The notes below the pieces were generated by a model. The model was not told the DNA's origin. It ran no database searches and was given only the letters and a program-made list of their open reading frames with translations. This document shows positions 5,674 to 6,885 of a DNA stretch of 6,885 nt, piece after piece. Source of the stretch: an uncultured Prevotella sp. (lineage in GTDB: Bacteria; Bacteroidota; Bacteroidia; Bacteroidales; Bacteroidaceae); assembly GCA_905234355.1 (NCBI GenBank), contig CAJOHP010000168.1:1-6885 (forward strand). The letters run 5' to 3'. The stretch's first letter is position 1; each line of letters starts with the position of its first letter. A program made the translations under genes and the position numbers.

Positions 5674-6885
5674 ATGAAACGAATACTCACACTCTTCTCC
5701 CTGTCGTGGTTCTGCTTAGGAGCCTCGGCCCAGACGCCCATCGCCGGTGCGCTGCCGTCATACAACGAGCAGTCGCGCGGCCAGTCGCGCACGATGCAGT
5801 ACCAGCCCGAGGGCCGTGCCTTCGTCTGCGTGGGCGGCACCAACCGCTTCACCCGTGCCCTCTATGGCGGTCCTGCCGACTACCGTGTAGAGACGAGCGA
5901 CCGTCCCGTCTTTGCCGTGGTGAAGAAGGGCCATCACCGCAGTGTGCGCTTTGTGGTCAACGGCGTGCCCCTTGACTCCACCGACTACTGCAAGGCGTTC
6001 TATCAGGACGGCATGCGCGAATACTGGCTGGCCGACCGCCGCTGGGACGCCTATGGCCGTGGCGTGCTGCGTGTGCGCGTGGCGGCACTGCCCGACGAGG
6101 AGGGCGCCATCTGGCAGTTTGTGGCCAACGACACACCGCGCCCGCTGCGGGTCACGACACGCGTGTGCCACATAGCTAACACAAAGCTCAAGCGCAACGG
6201 CGACCTGGGTGCCGATGCGCCCGGAGCATTCGAGCCCGCCCCCGGCGAGCCCGGACTGGTGGTGACGCCGGCCATGAGCGTGGGCAAGGATGCCTATGCC
6301 CACGTGGTCGTCAGGCTCGACCAGGTGGTCAGCATGCCCGACGGCGATGCCTATGAGCTGTGGCAGCGCACCACCGACCACTACCGGCGGCTGGCAGCAA
6401 GGGTGGAGCTGAACACGCCCGACCCCTTTATCAACACCCTGGGCGGAGCGCTCGCCGTGGCGGCCGACGGCGACTGGGACGGCAAGACATGGCTGCACGG
6501 CTGCATAGGCTGGCGCATGCCGCTGGCCGGATGGCGGGCGGCCTATGCCGGCGACGTGCTGGGATGGCCAGAACGCGCCGTGAGCCACTTCAACGCCTAC
6601 GCCAAGAGCCAGGTGACCGACCGGCCGGCCACACGCCCCCACCCCACGCAGGACCCCAAGATGCACATGGCAAGGGCAGAGAAGAGCTGGGGCACACAGA
6701 TGTATAGCGACGGCTACATCTGCCGCAATCCCGAGCGCAACGACCAGATGCACCACTACGACATGAACCTGAACTACATCGACGAGCTGCTCTGGCACTT
6801 CCAGTATGATGCCGACCCGGCCTACATGAGGCAGATGTGGCCTGTACTGCAGCGCCATCTGGCCTGGGAGAAGCGCAACTTCGAC
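5674..6885 (+). CDS. Secreted DUF4450-like protein, probable (alpha/alpha)6-barrel carbohydrate-active enzyme, C-terminus outside the window
   Basis: The frame is open from the ATG at 5674 to the right edge (404 codons, no stop). MKRILTLFSLSWFCLGASA is a signal peptide with likely cleavage before Gln20, so the protein enters the periplasm or goes beyond it. Residues 28-80 (PSYNEQSRGQSR, NRFTRALYGGPADYRVETSD) and GAIWQFVANDTP (144-155) form a beta-rich N-terminal domain like that of Bacteroidales DUF4450 proteins. From about 248 the sequence turns helical and rich in Trp, with DGDWDGKTWLHGCIGWRMPL (266-285) and YSDGYICRNPERNDQMHHYD (344-363), a pattern I associate with six-hairpin glycosidases. 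Catalytic residues are not assigned, and the substrate is unknown. Family naming is from memory. No partner SusC/SusD gene is visible, and the export operon on the other strand is probably functionally unrelated. GC-rich codon use is uniform throughout, and no frameshift is seen. Confidence 0.8.
   Translation, partial: MKRILTLFSLSWFCLGASAQTPIAGALPSYNEQSRGQSRTMQYQPEGRAFVCVGGTNRFTRALYGGPADYRVETSDRPVFAVVKKGHHRSVRFVVNGVPLDSTDYCKAFYQDGMREYWLADRRWDAYGRGVLRVRVAALPDEEGAIWQFVANDTPRPLRVTTRVCHIANTKLKRNGDLGADAPGAFEPAPGEPGLVVTPAMSVGKDAYAHVVVRLDQVVSMPDGDAYELWQRTTDHYRRLAARVELNTPDPFINTLGGALAVAADGDWDGKTWLHGCIGWRMPLAGWRAAYAGDVLGWPERAVSHFNAYAKSQVTDRPATRPHPTQDPKMHMARAEKSWGTQMYSDGYICRNPERNDQMHHYDMNLNYIDELLWHFQYDADPAYMRQMWPVLQRHLAWEKRNFD

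Noticed and set aside
5758..6858. A 366-codon open frame on the minus strand opposite the secreted-protein gene
   Set aside because: The product is rich in Val, Ala, His and Gly without domains or membrane pattern, as expected from the complement of a GC-rich gene. The plus strand has a signal peptide and family-like sequence across the same bases.

Overview
The window looks like chromosomal DNA from a GC-rich member of the Bacteroidales, in the Prevotellaceae/Muribaculaceae range. Three things point there: start-proximal promoter elements of the Bacteroidetes type (TAnnTTTG at -7, TTTG near -33), no strong Shine-Dalgarno sequences, and gene families typical of gut or oral Bacteroidales. The genus cannot be fixed from the sequence alone.

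Positions 1-5285 (minus strand) hold a compact five-component export operon. In transcription order it encodes a TolC-like outer-membrane factor (5285-3988), a HlyD-like periplasmic adaptor lipoprotein (3982-3086), a fused double ABC ATPase of the YbhF type (3089-1584), and two ABC-2 permeases of the YhhJ/YbhS/YbhR type (1561-440 and 417 to beyond the left edge). Gaps are 5 and 22 nt or there are 4-8 nt overlaps, so the genes are almost certainly co-transcribed. Together they would form an ATP-driven pump spanning both membranes, for a drug, a lipophilic compound or another small substrate.

The operon shows wear. The TolC gene is split by a -1/+2 frameshift next to a 90-bp AT-rich patch (about 36% GC against 63-64% on both sides), and carries four degenerate 7-bp repeats. 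The first permease has a 19-codon stretch whose family-like reading is in another frame, which suggests two compensating frameshifts. The ATPase linker contains two palindromes resembling inserted repeats. These are either real decay and repair or base-level assembly errors.

Positions 5286-5673 are a divergent regulatory region of about 390 bp. It holds a minus-strand promoter for the pump, a perfect 8-bp inverted repeat just upstream of it, three TGTTTSA motifs spaced 11 and 10 bp plus one inverted copy, a good plus-strand promoter, an intrinsic terminator about 90 nt downstream of it, and a second plus-strand promoter close to the next gene. The first promoter and the terminator together define a likely short non-coding RNA or attenuated leader.

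Positions 5674-6885 (plus strand) encode the first 404 residues of a secreted protein that runs off the right edge. It resembles the Bacteroidales DUF4450 family, which I take to be (alpha/alpha)6-barrel carbohydrate-active proteins. It is the only plus-strand gene, and a large antisense open frame over it is a shadow.

I see no mobile element with its own genes, no tRNA or rRNA, no CRISPR array and no clearly new multi-gene system. The most novel candidates are the short RNA unit and the phased motif array in the divergent intergenic region.
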